A stretch of 64,000 nucleotides of DNA from Dysgonomonas sp. UBA5412. Lineage in GTDB: Bacteria > Bacteroidota > Bacteroidia > Bacteroidales > Dysgonomonadaceae. The notes beneath the pieces are model-generated. The model was not told the DNA's origin. It ran no database searches and was given only the letters and a program-made list of their open reading frames with translations. Shown here in pieces: positions 18,809 through 26,548 of this stretch; position 1 is the stretch's first letter; the number at the start of each line of letters is the position of its first letter. The DNA lies in assembly GCA_002409595.1 (NCBI GenBank), contig DHNQ01000019.1, positions 1 through 64,000 of the forward strand, in the 5' to 3' direction. The translations under genes and the position numbers were made by a program.

Positions 18809-18845
18809 AAGGCAGGAAAATATAATCTTTTCCTGCCTTATTTTA
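18809..18845 (+). terminator. Terminator after the AIM24-like gene
   Basis: A perfect 12-bp stem AAGGCAGGAAAA/TTTTCCTGCCTT (18809-18820 with 18828-18839) and 7-nt loop are followed by ATTTT. Confidence 0.85.
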
Positions 18846-18870
18846 TAAATATAAAAAATCTAAAGCTTAA

Positions 18871-18916
18871 AAATCACTGATCATGATATACATTTAAGTG
18901 ATTTATACTACTTTTG
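18871..18916 (+). promoter_or_regulatory. hpt promoter with an overlapping inverted repeat
   Basis: TACTTTTG (18909-18916) matches TAnnTTTG, 33 bp before the hpt start codon. The -33 region is covered by an inverted repeat AAATCACT (18871-18878) / AGTGATTT (18897-18904) around a TGATCA palindrome. The position suits a repressor site or a small hairpin. Confidence 0.45.
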
Positions 18917-18948
18917 CAGATCAATAACATTTTATAGCATAATCATCC

Positions 18949-19485
18949 ATGAATACTGTAAAAATTAAGGACAAAGAATTTGCATTATTCCTTAGTCAAG
19001 AAACAATAGAGAATGCCATTGATAAAATAGCACAAAGACTAAATAAAGACTTGGAAGGAAAAGACCCCTTATTTATCTGTGTACTCAACGGCTCATTTAT
19101 GTATGCTTCTGAACTGATGAAGCGTATCTCCGTTCCTTGCGAAGTTTCTTTTGTCAAGATGTCGTCTTACAAAGGCACTTCCTCTTCGGGCAAAATAAAA
19201 GAAATATACGGTTTAGAAGAGGATATAAAAGGACGTACAGTAGTTCTGGTAGAAGATATAGTAGACACTGGCTATACAATGTCTCTGATGCTTGAGCAGT
19301 TGGCTTGCGACGAACCCGAAAAAATATTGGTTACAACATTGCTGTTGAAACCAGATGCTTTAAAACACGATCTGAAATTAGATTATGTGGCATTGGAAAT
19401 ACCCAACGATTTTATCGTAGGATACGGGCTCGACTATGATGGATATGGACGAAACTATCCGGAAATATATAAAATAAAAAATTAA
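18949..19485 (+). CDS. hpt: Hypoxanthine phosphoribosyltransferase
   Basis: Salvages hypoxanthine (and guanine) to IMP/GMP using PRPP. The 178-residue protein has the type-I phosphoribosyltransferase PRPP loop VVLVEDIVDTGYTM, the flexible-loop SYKGTSSSG segment and the purine-contacting DFIVGYGLDYDG. It is followed 68 bp later by adk on the same strand. The two nucleotide genes are probably cotranscribed, because I see no terminator between them. Confidence 0.95.
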   Translation: MNTVKIKDKEFALFLSQETIENAIDKIAQRLNKDLEGKDPLFICVLNGSFMYASELMKRISVPCEVSFVKMSSYKGTSSSGKIKEIYGLEEDIKGRTVVLVEDIVDTGYTMSLMLEQLACDEPEKILVTTLLLKPDALKHDLKLDYVALEIPNDFIVGYGLDYDGYGRNYPEIYKIKN

Positions 19486-19553
19486 GAATATAAAAACTTT
19501 TATTAATCGGATTTTCTTAGAGATGAAGATTAATAACCAGTAACACAATTGAC

Positions 19554-20126
19554 ATGCTAAATATTATTATTTTTGGCGCTCCGGGTTCGGGTAAAGGAAC
19601 TCAAAGCGAAAATCTAATCAAGAAGTACAATCTGGCTCATATCTCGACAGGAGATGTATTGCGTGCCGAGATAAAAAACGGAACAGAGCTAGGTAAGTTA
19701 GCGGAAGGTTATATCTCAAAAGGACAATTAGTTCCTGATGATGTAGTAATCAGTATGTTGGCAAATGTGCTAGATAGTAAAAAAGATGCTGCAGGTGTAA
19801 TATTCGACGGATTTCCACGTACAATAGCACAAGGGGAAGCATTGGATAAAATGCTAAAAGATAGAGGTCAGGAAGTTTCTATTGTGGTAAGCTTGGAAGT
19901 AGAAGAGCCTGAATTGATTGATCGCTTGATAAAACGAGGACAACAATCAGGTCGTTCCGACGACAATATGGAGACTATAAAGTCTCGTCTTGATGTTTAC
20001 AAAAATCAAACATCTCCGCTTAAAGAGCATTATAAAACAACAGGTAAGTTAGCTTCTATAAAAGGGGTTGGAGGCGTTGATGAAATATTCGTACGCATTT
20101 CTGAAGCTGTAGACAAAGTAAAATAA
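19554..20126 (+). CDS. adk: Adenylate kinase
   Basis: Interconverts AMP + ATP and 2 ADP in the cytoplasm. 190 residues, the short-lid form without zinc cysteines. The P-loop GAPGSGKGTQ is at the N-terminus, followed by the AMP-binding HISTGDVLRAEI, the FDGFPRT motif, and arginine-bearing RGQQSGRSDDN in the lid region. It lies downstream of hpt and upstream of obgE, with a hairpin following. Confidence 0.97.
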   Translation: MLNIIIFGAPGSGKGTQSENLIKKYNLAHISTGDVLRAEIKNGTELGKLAEGYISKGQLVPDDVVISMLANVLDSKKDAAGVIFDGFPRTIAQGEALDKMLKDRGQEVSIVVSLEVEEPELIDRLIKRGQQSGRSDDNMETIKSRLDVYKNQTSPLKEHYKTTGKLASIKGVGGVDEIFVRISEAVDKVK

Positions 20127-20146
20127 CAGAATAATTACAATATCAG

Positions 20147-20186
20147 GGAAGTTATAAAGTATCAAACACTTATAACTTCCTTTGTT
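20147..20186 (+). terminator. Hairpin after adk
   Basis: A perfect 11-bp stem GGAAGTTATAA/TTATAACTTCC (20147-20157 with 20170-20180) is followed by TTTGTT. It is probably a terminator with a weak T tract. Confidence 0.6.
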
Positions 20187-20202
20187 ATCTCTAAAGAGTA
20201 CT

Positions 20203-20220
20203 TTAACGAAGATTCGTTAA
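20203..20220. promoter_or_regulatory. Perfect inverted repeat upstream of obgE
   Basis: TTAACGAA-GA-TTCGTTAA is an 8+8 bp perfect palindrome with a 2-bp centre, 74 bp before the obgE start. The compact shape suits a dimeric regulator's operator rather than a terminator. No regulator can be named. Confidence 0.4.
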
Positions 20221-20293
20221 GTAACAATTTAAAACCTATAAATGTTATATCAGACAGATATACATATAGGATTCAACAAAAAAGTCAGAAAAT

Positions 20294-21457
20294 ATGTCAG
20301 ATTCGAATTTCATAGATTACGTCAAAATTTACTGCCGGTCAGGTAAGGGCGGTAGAGGTTCTACCCATTTCCGAAGGGAAAAATATATTCCGAAGGGCGG
20401 CCCTGATGGCGGTGACGGAGGCGATGGCGGACATATTATATTGCGAGCAAACAAGAACTTATGGACATTGCTCCATCTCAAATTTCAACGTCACGTATTA
20501 GCCGGACATGGCGAAGGCGGAACAGGAAAGCTTAGTTCGGGAAAAAAAGGTGATTCTAAGATTATAGAAGTACCTTGCGGAACGGTCGCTTATGATGCCG
20601 AAACCGGAGAGTATTTATGTGATGTAACTGAGGATGGGCAAGAAGTAATTATGCTCAAAGGAGGTAGAGGTGGTAGAGGTAATAACCACTTCAAAACATC
20701 TACAAATCAAGCCCCTCGCTATGCTCAACCCGGCGAACCTTATGAGGAACGCAGAATAGTATTAGAACTAAAGGTATTGGCAGATGTGGGATTGGTCGGA
20801 TTTCCAAATGCCGGCAAATCTACTTTACTTTCAGTAATGACTGCGGCTAAGCCTAAAATTGCAAATTATGCTTTCACAACATTAGAACCCAAGATCGGAA
20901 TTGTAAGCTATCGCGACTATAAGTCGTTCGTAATGGCTGACATACCCGGTATAATAGAAGGTGCAAGCGAAGGCAAAGGGTTGGGGTTACGTTTTTTGCG
21001 CCATATAGAGCGAAATTCACTACTCTTGTTTCTGATAGCTGCCGATGCTGATGACATACATCAAGAATACAGAATATTACTTAATGAATTGGCTCAATAT
21101 AATCCCGAATTACTGGATAAGAGACGTGTACTTGCCATATCAAAAGCAGATATGCTAGACGAGGAGCTGATGGAGGCCTTGGAAGCTGATCTTCCCGAAA
21201 TACCTCATATATTCATATCTTCTATTACTGGATACAATCTGACTGCCTTGAAAGATCTCTTATGGCGTGAGATGAATGCTGATGGAGAATATAAGAAATC
21301 GTTCAATATTACTCATCGAAATTTGGATATAAAAACCGTAGAGTTTGAAGATGACATTGACGAGTTGCCTGAAGACGACTATGAAGAAGATTGGGATGAG
21401 GATGAAGAAGTAGACGGATTCTTTTATGAAGATGGTCTGGAAGAAGAGAAAGATTAG
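20294..21457 (+). CDS. obgE: Obg family GTPase
   Basis: Ribosome-assembly and stress GTPase. 387 residues. An N-terminal glycine-rich Obg fold (about 1-160, with GGDGGDGGHI and GGRGGRGNNHF) is followed by a G domain (G1 GFPNAGKST, G3 DIPGIIEGA, G4 SKAD). Instead of a folded OCT domain, the C-terminus ends in a highly acidic tail of Asp and Glu (about residues 350-387), as in several Bacteroidetes Obg proteins. It follows a palindromic site and precedes a strong bidirectional hairpin. Confidence 0.96.
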   Translation: MSDSNFIDYVKIYCRSGKGGRGSTHFRREKYIPKGGPDGGDGGDGGHIILRANKNLWTLLHLKFQRHVLAGHGEGGTGKLSSGKKGDSKIIEVPCGTVAYDAETGEYLCDVTEDGQEVIMLKGGRGGRGNNHFKTSTNQAPRYAQPGEPYEERRIVLELKVLADVGLVGFPNAGKSTLLSVMTAAKPKIANYAFTTLEPKIGIVSYRDYKSFVMADIPGIIEGASEGKGLGLRFLRHIERNSLLLFLIAADADDIHQEYRILLNELAQYNPELLDKRRVLAISKADMLDEELMEALEADLPEIPHIFISSITGYNLTALKDLLWREMNADGEYKKSFNITHRNLDIKTVEFEDDIDELPEDDYEEDWDEDEEVDGFFYEDGLEEEKD

Positions 21458-21474
21458 ACAAAAAACACAATAAT

Positions 21475-21511
21475 AAAAAAGGAGATGAATCACAATTCAT
21501 CTCCTTTTTTT
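21475..21511. terminator. Bidirectional terminator between obgE and the Spy-like gene
   Basis: A perfect 16-bp stem (21475-21490 with 21495-21510) has an A run on the left and a T run on the right and a CACA loop, placed between convergent genes. Confidence 0.85.
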
Positions 21512-21537
21512 ATTTCACTAAGCACTTAATTCCTTTT

Positions 21538-22080
21538 TTATCTAAAAAGACCATTTTTAGCCGCACTCTTTTCAGCTTTTAATTTTGCCTTTTCAGCTTT
21601 ATATTTTTGTTTTAAAGCATTGACACGAGCTTTCTTCTCATACTTATCTAAGCGTGGGTCATCTTTAATAGCGTCTTTTTGAGCGTCATATTTATCTTCC
21701 AAAGCATCTAATCTGTCGTCATAATTGTCACTTATGGCGTCTTTGATTCTATCTCCCTCATATATTGGTCCATATTTTTTCTCCAATGTGCTCATTTGTC
21801 CATCAGACAATATAGCACGTATCTGCGCTCTATGTTTCATTGCCAATTCACGCTTTCTTTGTCCTTTCTCGTAACCGGAGATCGAACGATCTCTACCAAT
21901 AGCAGCAAATTTAGGACCAACTTCTCTCTGTAATTTCTTTATTTTAGAAATTTGATCTGAAGAAAGATTCAAATCTTTGTAAGTATCTACCCCTTGATAA
22001 TATCTTTCATAATCAACATCTTGAGCCTTTGCCCCAAAAGAACATACTGCAACAAGGAATAATAATAGCATTTTTTTCAT
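21538..22080 (-). CDS. Spy/CpxP-like periplasmic helical protein
   Basis: 180 residues with a clear signal peptide (MKKMLLLFLVAVCSFGAKA, cleavage after AKA). The mature part is almost entirely charged alpha-helix. The segments LNLSSDQISKIKKLQ and LSDGQMSTLEKKYG resemble the LTxxQ repeats of Spy/CpxP-type chaperones. The C-terminal half is a lysine/aspartate-rich helix (DKYDAQKDAIKDDPRLDKYE and on). Function is unproven; periplasmic chaperoning or stress sensing is inferred from the motif pattern. It is convergent with obgE. Confidence 0.65.
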   Translation of the reverse strand: MKKMLLLFLVAVCSFGAKAQDVDYERYYQGVDTYKDLNLSSDQISKIKKLQREVGPKFAAIGRDRSISGYEKGQRKRELAMKHRAQIRAILSDGQMSTLEKKYGPIYEGDRIKDAISDNYDDRLDALEDKYDAQKDAIKDDPRLDKYEKKARVNALKQKYKAEKAKLKAEKSAAKNGLFR

Positions 22081-22099
22081 AATAACCTGTTTTAATTAA

Positions 22100-22107
22100 T
22101 ATTTTTG
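22100..22107 (+). promoter_or_regulatory. Candidate -7 element of pgeF
   Basis: TATTTTTG matches TAnnTTTG, 43 bp before the start codon. There is no clear -33 TTG. Confidence 0.35.
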
Positions 22108-22150
22108 TTATAGTTCTATAAAGTTTTATTTTCAATTAAATATTCTCGTA

Positions 22151-22960
22151 ATGAAATCTGTTCAATATAACAATATACACTTATTACAATTTCGTTCCTT
22201 ATCTAACGAATCTTTATTTCATTTCACCTCTACTATTAAAGGAGGAGTGAGTCAAGGAACATATACATCACTCAATCTCAGTCCATATTCAGGAGACAAT
22301 CCCGATGCTGTAAATGAAAACCAAGAATGTATTGCAAATATAATGGGCATTTCTGTAGAAAATCTGTACATTCCATATCAAGTACATAAAGACAACATTT
22401 TAACAATAGATAAATCATTCTTACAGAAATCAGACTTAGAAAAACTCACCTTAATGAATGGTATAGATGCTCTAGTTACCGATCAGAAAGAAATATTTAT
22501 CGGAATTGCCACAGCAGACTGTGTACCACTACTCATTTTCGATCCTAAAAAGAAAGTTTTAGCTACAATACATGCCGGATGGAAAGGCACAGTACTCGGT
22601 ATTGCCGAAAAAACGGTAAAAAAAATGATAGAACAATACCATTGTACACCTCAAGACCTATTGGTAGGTATAGGTCCATGTATATCACAAAAAATATTTG
22701 AGGTTGGCGATGAGGTGACCAAAGCTTTTATCGAAAATGGATTTGACGAAAAAGAAATCAGCTATCGTAATTCCGTATCGGGGAAAAGCCATATAAACTT
22801 AGAGCTAGCAAATAAAATACTATTAACCAAAGCAGGAATACCAGAGCAAAATATAGAAATAGCCAATATATGTACATACTCAAATCCTGAAATTTTATTT
22901 TCTGCCCGCAGGCAAACAATTCATTCAGGACGAATGTTAACAGGAGGTATTATAAAATAA
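22151..22960 (+). CDS. pgeF: Peptidoglycan editing factor PgeF / purine nucleoside phosphorylase-like (YfiH)
   Basis: 269-residue multicopper-oxidase-like fold protein of the YfiH/DUF152 family. Members have purine nucleoside phosphorylase or adenosine deaminase activity and help remove mis-incorporated L-Ser from peptidoglycan precursors. The zinc-ligand regions are visible: VHKD near residue 77, IATADCVPLLI and IHAGWKGTV in the middle, with the later GPCISQKIFEVG. Transcribed on its own promoter, it ends 48 bp before aguA. Confidence 0.9.
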   Translation: MKSVQYNNIHLLQFRSLSNESLFHFTSTIKGGVSQGTYTSLNLSPYSGDNPDAVNENQECIANIMGISVENLYIPYQVHKDNILTIDKSFLQKSDLEKLTLMNGIDALVTDQKEIFIGIATADCVPLLIFDPKKKVLATIHAGWKGTVLGIAEKTVKKMIEQYHCTPQDLLVGIGPCISQKIFEVGDEVTKAFIENGFDEKEISYRNSVSGKSHINLELANKILLTKAGIPEQNIEIANICTYSNPEILFSARRQTIHSGRMLTGGIIK

Positions 22961-22968
22961 TTATTTTG

Positions 22969-22976
22969 TATTTTTG
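22969..22976 (+). promoter_or_regulatory. Candidate -7 element of the aguA operon
   Basis: TATTTTTG matches TAnnTTTG, 32 bp upstream of the aguA ATG. Confidence 0.4.
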
Positions 22977-23008
22977 TTAGTCCTATTTATTAAGAAAAAA
23001 ACAGTTTG

Positions 23009-24046
23009 ATGAAACAATCCATATTACTGCCACCCGAATGGTATCCGCAAAGTGCCATACAACTTGCCTGGCCTCATAGCCACACCGACTGGGAATATAT
23101 GTTGGAAGAGGTAACAACTTGCTATGTCAGTATAGCTACTGAGATTTTGAAAAGGCAAAAATTAATCATAGTGTGTCATAATGCCAAACTTGTAAGATAT
23201 GAGTTGGAAAAGCTAGAAGCATTATTCGACAACCTTATTCTTATCGAATTACCAAGTAACGATACTTGGGCACGCGATCATGGAGGTATTTCTGTTTTAA
23301 AAAATGAAGAAAGATACATCTATGATTTTACGTTCAATGGGTGGGGTATGAAGTTTGCTGCAAACGATGACAATCAGATAACAAGAGGTCTTTATGCAAA
23401 AAAGATATTTGCATCAGACGTTAAACTCGAAAATAAAAAGAATTTTGTACTGGAAGGAGGAGCAATAGAATCGGACGGAATGGGAACACTCCTTACTACA
23501 TCCGAATGTTTACTGTCGCCTAACAGAAATTCTTTTATGTCCAAAACCGAAATTGAAGATTATCTCAAAAATATTTTCGGATTAAACAGAATATTATGGC
23601 TCGATCATGGCTACCTATCAGGAGATGACACTGACAGCCACATAGATACTTTAGCTCGCTATTGCGATGCACATACTATTGCATACGTAAAATGTGAGGA
23701 TAAAGAGGACGAACATTATCAGGCTTTAGCACAAATGGAACAGCAGTTACAGACGTTTACCGATTATGAAGGCAAACTATACAAGCTGATAGCCTTGCCA
23801 ATGGCGAAACTGATATATGATGAAGACAATCAAAGGTTACCGGCTACTTATGCAAATTTCTTGATAATGAACAAAGCTGTCCTTGTTCCTTTCTATAATG
23901 ATGCCAAGCTAGACGAACAAGCCCGGAAGCAGTTGCAAACAGCTTTTCCCGACAAAGAGATTGTAGGAATAGACTGCTCACCACTAATTCGTCAGCATGG
24001 GTCATTGCATTGCATAACAATGCAATATCCGGAGAGATATGTTTAA
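23009..24046 (+). CDS. aguA: Agmatine deiminase
   Basis: Hydrolyses agmatine to N-carbamoylputrescine and ammonia. 345 residues with the guanidine-modifying-enzyme fold: substrate Asp/Glu in NDTWARDHG, FVLEGGAIESDG, the catalytic His in DDTDSHIDTLARY, and the nucleophile Cys335 in GSLHCIT at the C-terminus. The ATG at 23009 is preferred over a TTG one codon upstream. It heads an operon with a 74-residue ORF and aguB (gaps 16 and 11 bp), giving the two-step agmatine-to-putrescine route. Confidence 0.95.
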   Translation: MKQSILLPPEWYPQSAIQLAWPHSHTDWEYMLEEVTTCYVSIATEILKRQKLIIVCHNAKLVRYELEKLEALFDNLILIELPSNDTWARDHGGISVLKNEERYIYDFTFNGWGMKFAANDDNQITRGLYAKKIFASDVKLENKKNFVLEGGAIESDGMGTLLTTSECLLSPNRNSFMSKTEIEDYLKNIFGLNRILWLDHGYLSGDDTDSHIDTLARYCDAHTIAYVKCEDKEDEHYQALAQMEQQLQTFTDYEGKLYKLIALPMAKLIYDEDNQRLPATYANFLIMNKAVLVPFYNDAKLDEQARKQLQTAFPDKEIVGIDCSPLIRQHGSLHCITMQYPERYV

Positions 24047-24062
24047 CAGATACTCTTAAAGA

Positions 24063-24287
24063 ATGAAGGATCAGAAAGCTTTATTACTCAGATGCCTCAA
24101 AAATGATATACCGGCAATGGTATTCTCCGGAAACGATATTTTGTTCTTACCTTTGTTGAGACAATATCTCATTGATGCTGAAATGGCAGGATGTACTCAA
24201 GAATTTCTGGATGATATAAAATTGAGGATAGCCGAGTTTGAAAAGCATGTGGAAATGTCGCCCGAGACAATAAAATTACCAGACTAA
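24063..24287 (+). CDS. Small protein of unknown function within the agmatine operon
   Basis: 74 residues, no signal peptide or membrane helix, predicted mostly helical: an N-terminal amphipathic stretch (KALLLRCLKND), a central hydrophobic part (FLPLLRQYLIDAEMAG) and a charged C-terminal helix. It is tightly packed between aguA (16 bp) and aguB (11 bp), so it is almost surely translated with them. I do not recognise the family. It may be an accessory or unrelated passenger protein. Confidence 0.75.
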   Translation: MKDQKALLLRCLKNDIPAMVFSGNDILFLPLLRQYLIDAEMAGCTQEFLDDIKLRIAEFEKHVEMSPETIKLPD

Positions 24288-24298
24288 AGAAACTAATT

Positions 24299-25174
24299 AT
24301 GAAAATAGGACTTATACAGCAAGCTAATACTCCCGATATAAAAGGCAATATACAACGACTAAAGGATAGTATAAGGAAAGCTGCAAAGCAAGGGGCACAG
24401 CTCATTGTCTTACAAGAACTGCACAATTCCCTTTACTTTTGTCAAGTAGAAGATACCTCTATCTTTGATTTGGCTGAAACTATTCCGGGTCCTTCGACAA
24501 ATGAATTTGGAGAATTGGCCAAAGAACTAGGTGTAGTCATTGTTCTCTCTTTGTTCGAGCGACGTGCACCGGGACTATATCATAATACTGCAGTAGTGAT
24601 AGAGAATGACGGATCAATAGCCGGTAAATATCGTAAAATGCACATACCTGATGATCCGGCATATTACGAAAAATTTTATTTTACACCGGGAGATCTAGGA
24701 TTCAAGCCAATAGAAACCTCTCTCGGAAAGCTTGGTGTTTTGGTCTGTTGGGATCAATGGTATCCCGAAGCTGCCCGATTAATGGCAATGGCGGGAGCAG
24801 ATTTACTAATCTATCCTACGGCTATAGGTTGGGAATCAACAGACATACAAGAGGAAAAGGAACGACAACTGAATGCATGGATAATATCGCAAAGGGGACA
24901 CGCCGTAGCAAATGGGTTACACGTAGTATCGGTAAACCGGACGGGATATGAAACAGACCCATCGGAACAAACAAACGGAATTACATTCTGGGGAAACAGT
25001 TTTGTAGCAGGTCCTCAAGGCGAGGTTCTTTGGCAGGCTTCGAATAATAATGAAGAAGTTAAGGTTGTCGAAATAGATATGAAACGCTCGGAACAAGTGC
25101 GCAGGTGGTGGCCATTTTTCAGAGACAGACGTATAGATGCATTTGGAGATATAACAAAACGATTTATAGATTAA
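24299..25174 (+). CDS. aguB: N-carbamoylputrescine amidohydrolase
   Basis: Nitrilase-superfamily enzyme that converts N-carbamoylputrescine to putrescine, CO2 and ammonia. 291 residues. The catalytic triad is visible: Glu40 in VLQELHNS, Lys113 in YRKMHIP and Cys150 in VCWDQWYPEAAR. The length and the C-terminal RRWWPFFRDRRID are typical of AguB. It ends the operon begun by aguA. Confidence 0.95.
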   Translation: MKIGLIQQANTPDIKGNIQRLKDSIRKAAKQGAQLIVLQELHNSLYFCQVEDTSIFDLAETIPGPSTNEFGELAKELGVVIVLSLFERRAPGLYHNTAVVIENDGSIAGKYRKMHIPDDPAYYEKFYFTPGDLGFKPIETSLGKLGVLVCWDQWYPEAARLMAMAGADLLIYPTAIGWESTDIQEEKERQLNAWIISQRGHAVANGLHVVSVNRTGYETDPSEQTNGITFWGNSFVAGPQGEVLWQASNNNEEVKVVEIDMKRSEQVRRWWPFFRDRRIDAFGDITKRFID

Positions 25175-25291
25175 ACCCTTTTCTCTAAATAGATAAACTA
25201 AATTAACATAGACAAGATTGGTCTGAGAAAACAGCAATAGATTATCAGATCAAGCTTTCTCTACATAGAACCCTTTTAGACACAAACTACA

Positions 25292-25330
25292 AAACCAAAT
25301 AATGGAATATTGCATTCCACTATTTGGTTT
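25292..25330 (+). other. Long stem-loop between aguB and the MFS gene
   Basis: A 17-bp stem (25292-25308 with 25314-25330, one mismatch) and 5-nt loop end 18 bp before the MFS start codon. There is no T run after it, so it is either an aguB-operon end structure or a 5'-leader hairpin of the MFS mRNA. Confidence 0.55.
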
Positions 25331-25348
25331 AATTTAAATTATAAATTC

Positions 25349-26548
25349 ATGCAATTACAAGAAACTTCAGACAACAAACAATATCTAAAGAAAAGTACCC
25401 TTTGGCTAATGGCAATCGGAGCCGGGTTGGTAGTTGCCAACAACTATTATAATCAACCTCTTTTGGGTATGATAGCAAAAGAGTTGGGCGAATCGGAGGC
25501 CGCAACAAGCAGAATTGCCATGTTTACACAAATAGGCTATGCAGCAGGATTGCTATTGATCATCCCATTAGGAGACATGTTTAAACGAAAAAGAATTATC
25601 CTCATCGACTTTATATTCATAATCATATCTCTGTTAATATTTGCTTATAGCAAGTCATTAACAGTAATGATTACTGCCAGCTTCTTTATTGGGTTAACAT
25701 CTGTCGTACCTCAAATATTCGTCCCTATTGCAGCACAATTATCTTCACCCGAAGAAAAAGGAAAGAATGTAGGTATAGTCATGAGCGGCTTGCTGATAGG
25801 GATTCTGGCATCACGCGTATTCAGCGGAGTATTGGGAGAATATATTGGCTGGCGTGAAGTCTTTTATATCGCCGCCGGAATTATGGTTGTTTTAGGAATC
25901 CTCATAGCTTGGTTATTGCCCGAAATGCAGCCTACATTCAAAGGAACGTATAGTCAACTGATGGGTTCTATTGCACGCTATACAAAAGAATTGCCAAACC
26001 TGCGGCTCACATCATTAAGAGGAGCATTGAGTTTTGGTGCATTTTCTGTTTTTTGGACTACTCTTACATTTAGGTTAGAACAAGCTCCATTCTATCAGGG
26101 AAGTGATGTTGCGGGTTTACTCGGACTAATCGGGATTATTGGAGCTCTAGCTGCATCCGTAACCGGAGCTATATCGGGAAAAATAAATAAGAATATAATT
26201 ATAACTATCTCTTCCATTCTGATGGTTCTCTCATGGGTTGCATTCGGGCTGTTAGGCAATAGTTATACGGGGCTGATAATAGGTATTATATTTCTCGACA
26301 TGGGATTGCAATCCATGCACGTTACCAATCAGACTATTGTATTCGCAACTCACCCCGAAGCATCCAACAGACTCAATACAGTCTACATGGTATCTTATTT
26401 CGTTGGGGGTTCGATAGGTACATTGCTTGGAGGTATAGCATGGCAACACTATGGATGGAATGGTGTGGTAGCAGTAGGATCAACCTTTGTGGTACTATGC
26501 TTAATTATTCACCTACTTTTGCATAATAAGAAACGATACAGAGTCTAA
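25349..26548 (+). CDS. MFS transporter
   Basis: 399 residues, about twelve membrane helices, major facilitator superfamily, related to sugar-efflux/YceL-type permeases. The conserved loop GDMFKRKRIILID between helices 2 and 3 and the ANNYYNQPLLGMIA stretch in helix 1 are typical. The ATG at 25349 is chosen; a TTG-started longer frame would begin inside the hairpin. Its stop overlaps the end of the convergent membrane protein gene by 4 bp. The substrate is unknown. Confidence 0.85.
   Translation: MQLQETSDNKQYLKKSTLWLMAIGAGLVVANNYYNQPLLGMIAKELGESEAATSRIAMFTQIGYAAGLLLIIPLGDMFKRKRIILIDFIFIIISLLIFAYSKSLTVMITASFFIGLTSVVPQIFVPIAAQLSSPEEKGKNVGIVMSGLLIGILASRVFSGVLGEYIGWREVFYIAAGIMVVLGILIAWLLPEMQPTFKGTYSQLMGSIARYTKELPNLRLTSLRGALSFGAFSVFWTTLTFRLEQAPFYQGSDVAGLLGLIGIIGALAASVTGAISGKINKNIIITISSILMVLSWVAFGLLGNSYTGLIIGIIFLDMGLQSMHVTNQTIVFATHPEASNRLNTVYMVSYFVGGSIGTLLGGIAWQHYGWNGVVAVGSTFVVLCLIIHLLLHNKKRYRV

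Noticed and set aside
25310..25348. TTG start for the MFS gene
   Set aside because: It begins in the loop of a 17-bp hairpin; the ATG at 25349 fits the transporter N-terminus.
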